This document shows, one piece after another, positions 1 to 5,074 of a DNA stretch of 7,233 bases. The notes beneath the pieces are model-generated. The model was not told the DNA's origin, did not search any database, and saw only the letters and a program-made list of their open reading frames with translations. Made by a program: the position numbers and the translations under genes. This stretch comes from Gemmatimonadota bacterium. GTDB lineage: Bacteria; Gemmatimonadota; Gemmatimonadetes; Longimicrobiales; RSA9. Position 1 is the first letter of the stretch; the number at the start of each line of letters is the position of its first letter. The stretch lies in the NCBI GenBank assembly GCA_016207445.1, contig JACQPS010000009.1, forward strand, positions 1 to 7,233, read 5' to 3'.

Positions 1-120
1 GAGCAGGGGGACGTGCGATTGAACGACATGATCAATTTCCAGAAGAACATGGCGCTGGCCGGGGCCGCGCTGGTCTTGCTCGCGATCCCGGAGCCCTGGC
101 CGCTCAGCCTGGGCGGGTGA
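1..120 (+). CDS. DoxX-like integral membrane protein, C-terminal fragment
   Basis: Only the last 39 residues lie in the window; the gene begins upstream. Frame 1 reads through ...NDMINFQKNMALAGAALVLL... and ends in TGA at 118-120. A polar stretch followed by FQKNMALAGAALVLLAIP and a short tail ending WPLSLGG resembles the last transmembrane helix of DoxX/DoxD-type four-helix membrane proteins, where an F-x-K-N-x-A-L-x-G-A-x-L pattern near the C-terminus is usual. Proteins of that family are quinone-linked or redox-associated membrane subunits, but most bacterial members have no assigned job. The stop lies only 17 bp from the stop of the convergent symporter gene. The family call rests on a short fragment and is moderate; it could be another small membrane protein. 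Confidence 0.6.
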   Translation, partial: EQGDVRLNDMINFQKNMALAGAALVLLAIPEPWPLSLGG

Positions 121-135
121 AGCCGCCCGCGCAGG
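108..135. terminator. Hairpin at the convergent junction, stop codon in the loop
   Basis: GGGCGG (111-116) and CCGCCC (123-128) form a perfect 6-bp stem around the loop GTGAAG, which contains the TGA stop of the DoxX-like gene. CCT (108-110) and AGG (133-135) could extend it across a 4-nt bulge. There is no U-tract on either side, so it would not be a classical intrinsic terminator. It is placed to serve both convergent genes. A short GC stem can arise by chance in DNA this GC-rich. Confidence 0.35.
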
Positions 136-137
136 AA

Positions 138-1502
138 CTATTCCGCGGCGAGCGTCGGGGCCGGCGTCGCCGCTTCAGCCGGCGCGAGCTCCAGCGCCTC
201 CTCCGGCACGGGCACGCGGAACGGCAGCCGTTCGCTGCGCGTGACCACGAGCGAGGTGAGCAGGTCGCCGGTCACGTTCGGCACCGTGCGCGCCATGTCC
301 AGAATCCGGTCCACGCCGAGCACCAGCGCGATCCCTTCACCGGGCACCCCCACCATCTCCAGCACCAGCACGAGCAGCGGAATCGAGCCGCTGGGCACGC
401 CGGCGGCGCCGATCGCCGTCAGCACCGCCATGATCAGCACGATCACCTGTGAGCCGAGGCTCAGGTCGACGCCGAAGACCTGCGCCAGGAACAGGACCGT
501 GACGCCCTCGAACAGCGCCGTCCCGTTCATGTTCATGGTCGCGCCCAACGGCAGCACGAAGCCCGCCACCTCTCGCGGCACGCCGAACTCGTACTCGGCG
601 GTGCGCAGCGTCGTCGGCAGCGTGGCGTTCGAGCTCGAGGTGGAGAAGGCCGTGACCATGAGCGCGCGGATGCGCCGGAAGAACGTGCGCGCATCTACGC
701 CCGCGAGCGCCCGGGCCAGCGACGGGATGACGCCGAACTGGTGGATCGCCAGCCCCACGAGCACCATGACCACGTACAGGCCGAGCGAGCGCACGACGTC
801 GAAGCCGAAGCGCGCCGTCACGGCGAAGATGAGTCCGGCCACGCCCACCGGCGCCAGCCGCATGGCGAAGCCGATCATCACCCCGACCGCCTTGCCGATC
901 CCCTCCAGCACGCGCAGCACGGGCGCGGCGGCGTCCTTGGGCAGACGGGTGAGTGCCAGGCCGAACACCAGGGCGAAGAAGATCAGGCCGAGCATGTCGC
1001 CGCCCGCAGCCGCCTCCAGCGGGTTTCGCGGCACGACGCTCACGATGGTGTTGATCCCAAACCGAGCCGCCGCCGCCTCCCCCACCCTCTGCGCCGCCTC
1101 GGGCGCGTAGGTCTGGAGCAGCGCGGAGCGCACTCCGGGGTCCAGGGTTTCTCCCGGCGCGACCAGGTTCACCAGCGTCAGCCCCAGCAGAGCGGCGATC
1201 GCCGTCGTGAAGAGGAAGAAGCCGAGCGTCTTCGCCCCGATCCGGCCGACGCGCCGCAGGTCCCCCAGCCCTGCCACCCCCAGCGTCAGGGACGTGAACA
1301 CCAGCGGCACCACGATCATGAACAGCATGCGCAGGAAGATCTGCCCCACCGGCTGAGCCACGTTCTCGACCGCCCAGCCCAGCGCCGGCGCATCCCGCCA
1401 GAGCGTGTTCGAAACCACGCCCGCCGACGCACCCGCCAGCAGGCCGAACAGAATCTTGGTGTGCAACGGAATCCGGCGACGGCCGGCCCCTTGGGACTGC
1501 AT
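138..1502 (-). CDS. Dicarboxylate/amino acid:cation symporter (DAACS, glutamate/aspartate type)
   Basis: A 454-residue secondary transporter of the inner membrane that couples uptake of an acidic amino acid to Na+ and/or H+ flow. The length and hydrophobic pattern match the eight-helix, two-hairpin fold of GltPh/EAAT proteins. Visible family motifs are the serine-rich HP1 loop STSSSNATLP (287-296), the TM7 motif NMNGTA (324-329), the HP2 tip GVPSGS (368-373) and the TM8 signature DRILDMARTVPNVTGD (398-413). D402, R405 and D413 align with GltPh D394, R397 and D405. Arg plus Asp there is the acidic-amino-acid pattern, whereas C4-dicarboxylate carriers such as DctA differ around this Asp. The TM7 motif has Asn326 where GltPh has the sodium-site Asp312. 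The start is ATG at 1502, with GGGAG about 8 nt upstream; the frame stays open for 94 further codons over arsR, but that part is the arsR shadow. The last 25 residues are an Ala/Pro/Glu-rich tail. It is the second gene after arsR, 26 nt downstream. Confidence 0.95.
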   Translation of the reverse strand: MQSQGAGRRRIPLHTKILFGLLAGASAGVVSNTLWRDAPALGWAVENVAQPVGQIFLRMLFMIVVPLVFTSLTLGVAGLGDLRRVGRIGAKTLGFFLFTTAIAALLGLTLVNLVAPGETLDPGVRSALLQTYAPEAAQRVGEAAAARFGINTIVSVVPRNPLEAAAGGDMLGLIFFALVFGLALTRLPKDAAAPVLRVLEGIGKAVGVMIGFAMRLAPVGVAGLIFAVTARFGFDVVRSLGLYVVMVLVGLAIHQFGVIPSLARALAGVDARTFFRRIRALMVTAFSTSSSNATLPTTLRTAEYEFGVPREVAGFVLPLGATMNMNGTALFEGVTVLFLAQVFGVDLSLGSQVIVLIMAVLTAIGAAGVPSGSIPLLVLVLEMVGVPGEGIALVLGVDRILDMARTVPNVTGDLLTSLVVTRSERLPFRVPVPEEALELAPAEAATPAPTLAAE

Positions 1503-1528
1503 CAACCACTCTCCCTGCGAATCGCGTC

Positions 1529-1903
1529 TTACAGCGCCGGAGTCCGAGACGCCGCCGCCGCCTCTTCGGCACGAGCCGCCGCGGCGGAAGGCGCGCGCCG
1601 CAGCACGGGCTCCAGCAGGCGCTCCAGCATGCCCAACTGCTGCGACAGCACCTCCCGTCGCAGCCGGTTGAGCGTCCACAGACCGTCCTTGCGACGGTCG
1701 ATGATCCCCGCCCCCTCCAGAATCGACAGATGATGCGAGATCAATGACGGCGACAGGCCCAGCGCCGCGCCGATGGCCCCGCACGAAAGCTCCGGGTCGG
1801 GGCCCGCCAGCAGCTCCACGATGCGAAACCGATTCTCATCGGCTAACGCGGCCAACACGCGCACCACCTCCCGCGCGCTCGCCCCTCGTTCCTGATCCGA
1901 CAC
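1529..1903 (-). CDS. ArsR-family winged helix-turn-helix transcriptional regulator
   Basis: A 124-residue DNA-binding repressor-type protein. Residues 12-80 carry the ArsR fold: helix EVVRVLAALADENRFRIVELLA (12-33), recognition region ELSCGAIGAALGLSPSLISHHLSILEGAGII (38-68) and wing DRRKDGLWTLN (69-79). The pattern S-x-x-S-H-H-L-x-x-L-x-x-A-G is typical of the family. Classical arsenic and cadmium sensors have a paired-cysteine CxC motif in the helix corresponding to ELSCGAI; here there is a single Cys41 and no other cysteine, so the usual alpha-3 metal site is absent. The C-terminal 23 residues are Ala/Arg/Glu-rich. GTG at 1903 was chosen because GGAGGG lies just before it; an in-frame ATG at 1921 would add six residues but has no ribosome binding site. 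It is the first gene of a unit with the symporter and probably regulates it and itself. The effector is unknown. Confidence 0.92.
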   Translation of the reverse strand: MSDQERGASAREVVRVLAALADENRFRIVELLAGPDPELSCGAIGAALGLSPSLISHHLSILEGAGIIDRRKDGLWTLNRLRREVLSQQLGMLERLLEPVLRRAPSAAAARAEEAAAASRTPAL

Positions 1904-1964
1904 GCACCCTCCGTAAAACATTTCGTGGCACGGTGAAACGGCCCCTTCATACCCGCGCCTCTCC

Positions 1965-2044
1965 CCCGGGATCCGGCCACTGCGGCCACGGCTCCCGGGC
2001 GTACGAACGCCCGCGGGGACTCACCGCCTCCCCACGGGCCGTAC
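1965..2044 (-). promoter_or_regulatory. Structured leader upstream of arsR: nested, mutually exclusive hairpins
   Basis: Three inverted repeats overlap here. Hairpin A pairs CCCGGGA (1965-1971) with TCCCGGG (1993-1999), with an inner CCGGCC/GGCC-ac-GG stem and loop ACTGC. Hairpin B pairs CGGGCGT (1996-2002) with ACGCCCG (2007-2013) around ACGA. Hairpin C pairs GTACG (2001-2005) plus GCCCGCGGGGA (2009-2019) with TCCCCACGGGC (2029-2039) plus CGTAC (2040-2044), with a 3-nt bulge and a 9-nt loop. Its only mismatch becomes a G-U pair in minus-strand RNA. A and C can coexist, while B excludes both. They would lie in the arsR-symporter 5' leader if transcription starts near 2080. GC-rich DNA makes chance stems common, so this is a candidate only. 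Confidence 0.4.
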
Positions 2045-2086
2045 AAAGGCCGCTTCGCCCGTCAGCCACACAACCGTAGACGCGCC

Positions 2087-2115
2087 AAGATGCTGCGGCA
2101 TCGTCCCAAAGTCAA
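2087..2115 (-). promoter_or_regulatory. Candidate promoter of the arsR-symporter unit
   Basis: On the minus strand TTGACT (2115 down to 2110) matches the -35 consensus at 5 of 6 positions. After 17 bp it is followed by CATCTT (2092 down to 2087), a weak 3 of 6 match to the -10 box. Transcription would start near 2080 and give an untranslated leader of about 175 nt containing the hairpins at 1965-2044. The dyad GATGC-TGCG-GCATC at 2089-2102 overlaps the -10 box, where a repressor would act. The -10 box is poor, so the call is tentative. Confidence 0.35.
2089..2102. promoter_or_regulatory. Dyad GATGC-N4-GCATC, candidate operator
   Basis: A perfect 5-bp inverted repeat with a 4-bp centre overlaps the predicted minus-strand -10 box of arsR. 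ArsR-family dimers bind short dyads at or near their own promoters, so this is the best-placed autoregulatory site. No repeat copy of the same dyad was seen elsewhere in the intergenic region. Confidence 0.3.
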
Positions 2116-2123
2116 CGCCCCTG

Positions 2124-2137
2124 CAAACACATGTTTG
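2124..2137. promoter_or_regulatory. Dyad CAAAC-N4-GTTTG, candidate protein-binding site
   Basis: A perfect 5-bp inverted repeat with centre ACAT, notably A/T-richer than its surroundings. It lies just upstream of the candidate minus-strand -35 box and about 50 bp upstream of the plus-strand TATAAT, so it could act on either divergent promoter. Its 5-4-5 geometry matches that of the dyad at 2089-2102, although the sequence differs. Confidence 0.3.
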
Positions 2138-2157
2138 AAGACGGCACGGCTCTTTCA

Positions 2158-2192
2158 GGGGACGAGCCGGGGATCGGGGCGGGGGGTATAAT
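2158..2192 (+). promoter_or_regulatory. Perfect TATAAT -10 box directly preceded by a four-tract G-quadruplex motif
   Basis: GGGG tracts lie at 2158-2161, 2169-2172 and 2176-2179, and GGGGGG lies at 2181-2186. Their loops are 7, 3 and 1 nt, a textbook quadruplex-forming pattern on the coding strand. The last G is followed at once by TATAAT (2187-2192). No -35 box is recognisable at 16-18 bp spacing, because the G-tracts occupy the spacer and the -35 position. A start about 7 nt after the box falls near 2199, inside the GGGAGGG Shine-Dalgarno, leaving a leader of only about 12 nt. Confidence 0.5.
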
Positions 2193-2210
2193 ACAGGGAG
2201 GGTTAGAGCG

Positions 2211-2720
2211 ATGCGGGAGCCGTTGAGATCGCTGGCCGCAGTGGCCGCGGTGGCCGCGACGGTGGCCGTCGTGGGGTGCGAGGGGGGCAACGTCTTTCCC
2301 GGGGTGACCGAGCTGCCAGAGCGCGGCGCGGTCCGCGAGGACGTGCTGGGGTTCTGGACCGGAACGGAGGAGATCAGCTCGACGCGTGCACGGGCGTCGC
2401 TGCCGCCGGAGAATTTGCGCTTCCCGGTGGCGGTGGAGTTCCGCGACGACCGCCGCTTCACTCTGTGGAGCTACCGCGCGTCGAGCGGGAGCACGGGTTC
2501 GCCGGACCGGACGTGTGACGGCGTCTTTCGCACCGAGAGGACCACGCTGGAGTTCTTCCCCGAGGAGGATTGCGGTTCCCTCCCGCTGCACCGCTTCGTG
2601 GTGGGCCGGTTCGCGCCGCAGGGCCTGCTGCTGGAGGGCCGGTCGGATTCGGCGGTGCGCGACGGTTCCGGGGAAGAGGCGAGCAATCTGGTAGTGCGGA
2701 TCCGGGTGGAGCGGGATTAG
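2211..2720 (+). CDS. Small lipoprotein of unknown function
   Basis: A 169-residue protein that I do not recognise as a named family. It begins with a short basic region and an Ala/Val-rich signal helix ending in the lipobox V20-V21-G22-C23, so it is predicted to be lipid-modified on Cys23 and exported. The mature part (about 146 residues) contains DVLGFWTGTEE, a run of alternating hydrophobic residues (FPVAVEFRDDRRFTLWSY) and a late FVVGRFAPQGLLLEGRSDS segment. That looks like a beta-strand-rich, lipocalin- or META-like small barrel. Two further cysteines (in DRTCDGV and EEDCGSL) could form a disulfide. The start is ATG at 2211 with GGGAGGG 8 nt upstream. It is divergent from arsR and convergent with the PRC-barrel gene. 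The export prediction is firm; the fold is a guess. Confidence 0.85.
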   Translation: MREPLRSLAAVAAVAATVAVVGCEGGNVFPGVTELPERGAVREDVLGFWTGTEEISSTRARASLPPENLRFPVAVEFRDDRRFTLWSYRASSGSTGSPDRTCDGVFRTERTTLEFFPEEDCGSLPLHRFVVGRFAPQGLLLEGRSDSAVRDGSGEEASNLVVRIRVERD

Positions 2721-2730
2721 CGTTGCGCGC

Positions 2731-2803
2731 GGGATCGGGATCGGGATGGGGATAGGGATCGGGATCGGGCCGGCCCCCCATCCCGATCCCGATCCCGATC
2801 CCC
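2731..2803. repeat. Inverted array of GGGATC-type hexamers, G-quadruplex-capable, at a convergent junction
   Basis: The left arm (2731-2769) has seven G-tracts of three or four G separated by ATC, ATC, AT, ATA, ATC and ATC. The right arm (2777-2803) is the reverse-complement type, with five C-tracts separated mainly by GAT. The palindrome GGGCCGGCCC (2767-2776) sits at the centre. The two arms can fold into one long imperfect hairpin. Alternatively, each strand carries a G-quadruplex motif that falls in the 3' untranslated RNA of the gene reading into it. It fills most of the 90 bp between the two stop codons, so a bidirectional transcription-ending role is plausible. The arms differ by point changes (ATGGGG, ATAGGG), showing drift of a simple repeat. 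Confidence 0.8.
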
Positions 2804-2820
2804 AGCGACATCAGTCGCTG
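2803..2820. terminator. Hairpin with the PRC-barrel stop codon in its loop
   Basis: CAGCGAC (2803-2809) and GTCGCTG (2814-2820) are perfect reverse complements around ATCA (2810-2813). On the minus strand the loop reads TGAT and contains the TGA stop of the PRC-barrel gene. The hairpin sits immediately next to the hexamer array. No U-tract follows on the minus strand. Confidence 0.4.
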
Positions 2821-3656
2821 CTCCGGAAATCCGGCCGCTGATACAGCCGCTCGCCGTCGAGCAAGCGCTCGACCGCTTCCCGCAGGCGCCGCTCGTCCCG
2901 GTGCGTGAAGCGGCCGGCCCGGTAACGGGGCAGGCGGCGGAAATCACGGGCGGCGAGGGCGGGCGCGCGCACGACCGGGCCGCCGGCGTCGATGAGGAGC
3001 AGGCCGATCGGGAGCAGGCGCTCGTTGCCGTCGTCGCCGCGGAGCACCACGTAGCGCACCTTCTCGGCGCGGGTGTCGACCAGGAGGTCGTGGATGCGGC
3101 CGACCACGACGCCGTCGCCCCCCCGCAGCGCCCAGCCGCGGATGTCGGGCTCGCCCGGCGCCACGCGGTAGCCGGGCAGTTCGCCGAGGGGAGCGATGGG
3201 CAGCTCGGCGGGCGGCGCGGCCGGCGCGCGCAGGATCGGGTGTTCACCGGCGTAAAGGCCGGAGTGGTCATAGGCCGGGTGCGCGTAGTAGCGCTCGCCG
3301 TAGTAGATGCGGCCGTGGGCCGCCAGCACGGCCTGCTGATAAGCGCTGTCGATGGTCTGGTCGTGCGGCTCGTAGGGCGGGATCTCCTCCAGCTCGCGCC
3401 GCACGGCAGCGCGCAGGCGTACCTGCCGCCCGCCCTGCGCCACGCGCACGTGGCCGATCGGTACCAGCACGTGGCGCCCGGCCCCCTCGAGCACCAGGTC
3501 CAGGTAGCGGACCAGCCCGGACTCCGCCTCGGCCAGGGAGCCGTAGACCTCCCCGAAGACGACGCCCTCGGCGTCGCAGGCGACGAGTCCCTTCAGATCG
3601 GGCACCGGGCGGAGCGCCTCCGGCTCCCCCGGCCCGGGACCGTAGAGCACGTGCAT
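2811..3656 (-). CDS. Two-domain PRC-barrel protein
   Basis: A soluble 281-residue protein with two PRC-barrel-like domains. The first (about residues 19-88) contains DLKGLVACDAEGVVFGEV and a VLVPIGHVRV strand. The second (about 169-235) contains DIRGWALRGGDGVVVGRIHD, LLVDTRAEKVRYVVL and RLLPIGLLLID, the typical G-x-V-x-G-x-V...V-x-Y-x-V...lP-I pattern. The linker has a Tyr/His-rich patch (RIYYGERYYAHPAYDHSGLY, 116-135). The C-terminus is a charged helix (252-270). PRC barrels occur in the photosynthetic reaction-centre H subunit and in RimM, and also as stand-alone proteins of unknown role. This protein has no N-terminal transmembrane helix, so it is not a standard H subunit. The ATG at 3656 has GGAG 8 nt upstream. 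It is divergent from metK across 105 bp and convergent with the lipoprotein gene. The fold is well supported; the function is unknown. Confidence 0.85.
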   Translation of the reverse strand: MHVLYGPGPGEPEALRPVPDLKGLVACDAEGVVFGEVYGSLAEAESGLVRYLDLVLEGAGRHVLVPIGHVRVAQGGRQVRLRAAVRRELEEIPPYEPHDQTIDSAYQQAVLAAHGRIYYGERYYAHPAYDHSGLYAGEHPILRAPAAPPAELPIAPLGELPGYRVAPGEPDIRGWALRGGDGVVVGRIHDLLVDTRAEKVRYVVLRGDDGNERLLPIGLLLIDAGGPVVRAPALAARDFRRLPRYRAGRFTHRDERRLREAVERLLDGERLYQRPDFRSSD

Positions 3657-3696
3657 AGCCCTTTCTCCGGCCGCCGGGCGACGCAAGCCACGTTCC

Positions 3697-3725
3697 TTGA
3701 CATGCGTCGCGGGCCCGCCGACCTT
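3697..3725 (+). promoter_or_regulatory. Candidate metK promoter
   Basis: A perfect TTGACA lies at 3697-3702, 60 bp before the metK start. The best-placed -10 position after 17 bp (GACCTT, 3720-3725) matches only 2 of 6. The palindrome GCGGGCCCGC (3709-3718) lies in the spacer and might be an operator. The leader would be about 30 nt, too short to hold a known SAM riboswitch. Confidence 0.35.
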
Positions 3726-3761
3726 TGTGGCGGCGCACGCCCATCGACCCGAGGAGAGCGA

Positions 3762-4940
3762 ATGGCGAGAGAGTACATCCTGACGAGCGAGTCGGTCGCG
3801 GAAGGACACCCGGACAAGGTGGCCGATCGCATGAGCGACGCCGTGCTGGACCTGTACCTGGCGCGCGACCCGGAGGCGCGGGTCGCGTGCGAGACGCTGG
3901 TCACGCAGAATTTCGTCTGTCTCGCGGGCGAGGTGCGCAGCCACGCGGCCGTGACGCACCAGGAGCTGGAAGCCGCGGCCCGCGCCGCCATCCGCGACAT
4001 CGGCTACGTCGAGCCCGACGGTCGCTTCTCCGCGGATTCCGTCGAGGTGCATATTCGGCTGCACGCTCAGGCGGGTGAGATCGCGCGGGCGGTCGACAAG
4101 GGCGACCCGCGCGCACAGGGCGCCGGTGACCAGGGCATGATGTTCGGCTACGCGACCGTGGAGACGCCGGAGCTGATGCCGGCGCCCATCACCTGGGCGC
4201 ATGCGCTCACGCGTGGCCTCGCCCGCGCTCGCAAGGCCGGCCAGGTACGCTGGCTTCGGCCTGACGCCAAGACGCAGGTCTCGGTTCGCTATCGCGACGG
4301 GCAGCCGAGCGAGATCGCCCGCGTGGTCGTATCGACGCAGCACGCGCCCGATGTGAGCCAGAAGGAAATCCGCGGCTTCGTGCTGGACGAGCTCGTCCCG
4401 CGCGTACTCCCCGCCGCGTACCTGACGCGCGACTGGCACGACCGTGTGCTGGTGAACCCCTCCGGCTCGTTCGTGGAGGGCGGCCCCGCGGCCGATACGG
4501 GACTCACCGGGCGCAAGATCATCGTGGACACCTACGGTGGCGCCGCGCGTCACGGCGGCGGGGCGTTCAGCGGCAAGGACCCATCCAAGGTCGATCGCTC
4601 GGGGGCGTACGCCGCGCGCTGGGCCGCCAAGAACGTGGTGGCGGGGGGGCTCGCGCGACGTTGCGAGATCTGCGTCGCCTACGCCATCGGCGTGGCGGAG
4701 CCGGTCGCCGTCGGCGTCGACACCTTCGGCACCGGACACGACGACGACGCGGCCATCGAGCGCTGGGTCCGCTCCACCTTCGATCTGCGTCCGCGCGGCA
4801 TTATCGAGGGGCTGGATCTGCTGCGTCCCATCTACGCGGCGACGGCCGCGTACGGGCACTTCGGCCGCACGCCGGAGGCCGACGGCGCGTTCCCCTGGGA
4901 AGCCACCATGGTCGAGGCGTCCATACCGGCGTACGTCTGA
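3762..4940 (+). CDS. metK: S-adenosylmethionine synthase (methionine adenosyltransferase)
   Basis: A 392-residue cytosolic enzyme that makes S-adenosylmethionine from ATP and methionine, releasing phosphate and pyrophosphate (EC 2.5.1.6). The N-terminal ATP/Mg site GHPDK is at 15-19, within LTSESVAEGHPDKVADRMSD. The signature GAGDQGMMFGYATVETPELM (120-139) matches the canonical GAGDQG-L-MFGYA motif with Leu to Met. The phosphate-binding loop GGGAFSGKDPSKVDRSGAY (265-283) and the following AKNVVAGGLARRCEICVAYAIGVAEPV segment are also canonical. The length is normal (E. coli MetK is 384) and all three domains are present. The start is ATG at 3762, with GAGGAG at 3751-3756; the same frame stays open far upstream, but that part is antisense to the PRC-barrel gene. 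The enzyme normally works as a dimer or tetramer needing Mg2+ and K+. No methionine-pathway gene is adjacent. Confidence 0.99.
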   Translation: MAREYILTSESVAEGHPDKVADRMSDAVLDLYLARDPEARVACETLVTQNFVCLAGEVRSHAAVTHQELEAAARAAIRDIGYVEPDGRFSADSVEVHIRLHAQAGEIARAVDKGDPRAQGAGDQGMMFGYATVETPELMPAPITWAHALTRGLARARKAGQVRWLRPDAKTQVSVRYRDGQPSEIARVVVSTQHAPDVSQKEIRGFVLDELVPRVLPAAYLTRDWHDRVLVNPSGSFVEGGPAADTGLTGRKIIVDTYGGAARHGGGAFSGKDPSKVDRSGAYAARWAAKNVVAGGLARRCEICVAYAIGVAEPVAVGVDTFGTGHDDDAAIERWVRSTFDLRPRGIIEGLDLLRPIYAATAAYGHFGRTPEADGAFPWEATMVEASIPAYV

Positions 4941-5020
4941 GCCTTAGGAGCCCGCGACCGGCACGCGCTTTGCGCTCGTGGCCGGGTTGACGGGTTTTCC
5001 GTACCCCCCTGATTCCACCC

Positions 5021-5058
5021 CGCCGGCCGAGCGCCCGTCCTCGGCCGGCGATCCTTTT
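5021..5058 (+). terminator. Terminator-like hairpin between metK and the Nudix gene
   Basis: CGCCGGCCGA (5021-5030) and TCGGCCGGCG (5041-5050) form a perfect 10-bp stem with a 10-nt loop, followed by ATCCTTTT (5051-5058), a short interrupted U-tract. It is suited to ending metK transcription. Because it lies only 17 nt before the Nudix ATG, it may instead be an attenuator for that gene. A weaker hairpin at 4962-4980 (CACGCGC around TTT) lies closer to the metK stop. Confidence 0.6.
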
Positions 5059-5074
5059 GAGCCCGGGCACCGGT

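Noticed and set aside
1503..1784. A 94-codon N-terminal extension of the symporter
   Set aside because: It overlaps arsR in another frame and is Arg/Gly/Ala-rich without structure; the symporter length is normal from 1502.
2717..2811. RDRDRDG and SRSRSLSPSRSRS-like coding over the hexamer array
   Set aside because: An Arg/Asp or Arg/Ser repeat produced by reading GATCCC hexamers; the real gene stops at 2811 in a different frame.
2811..3656. Photosynthetic reaction-centre H subunit (PuhA)
   Set aside because: There is no N-terminal membrane helix and no photosynthesis gene nearby; two PRC barrels alone do not support it.
2901..3761. A 287-codon in-frame extension upstream of metK
   Set aside because: It is antisense to the PRC-barrel gene, has no family resemblance, and MetK starts canonically at 3762 with a good ribosome binding site.
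3657..3761. SAM riboswitch before metK
   Set aside because: Only 105 bp separate the divergent starts and the leader would be about 30 nt; no SAM-riboswitch-like multi-stem core was visible.
2811..4859. A 682-codon open frame on the minus strand, reading through metK antisense into the PRC-barrel gene
   Set aside because: Only the last 281 codons have PRC-barrel sequence and a ribosome binding site; the rest is the antisense shadow of metK, as expected in high-GC DNA.
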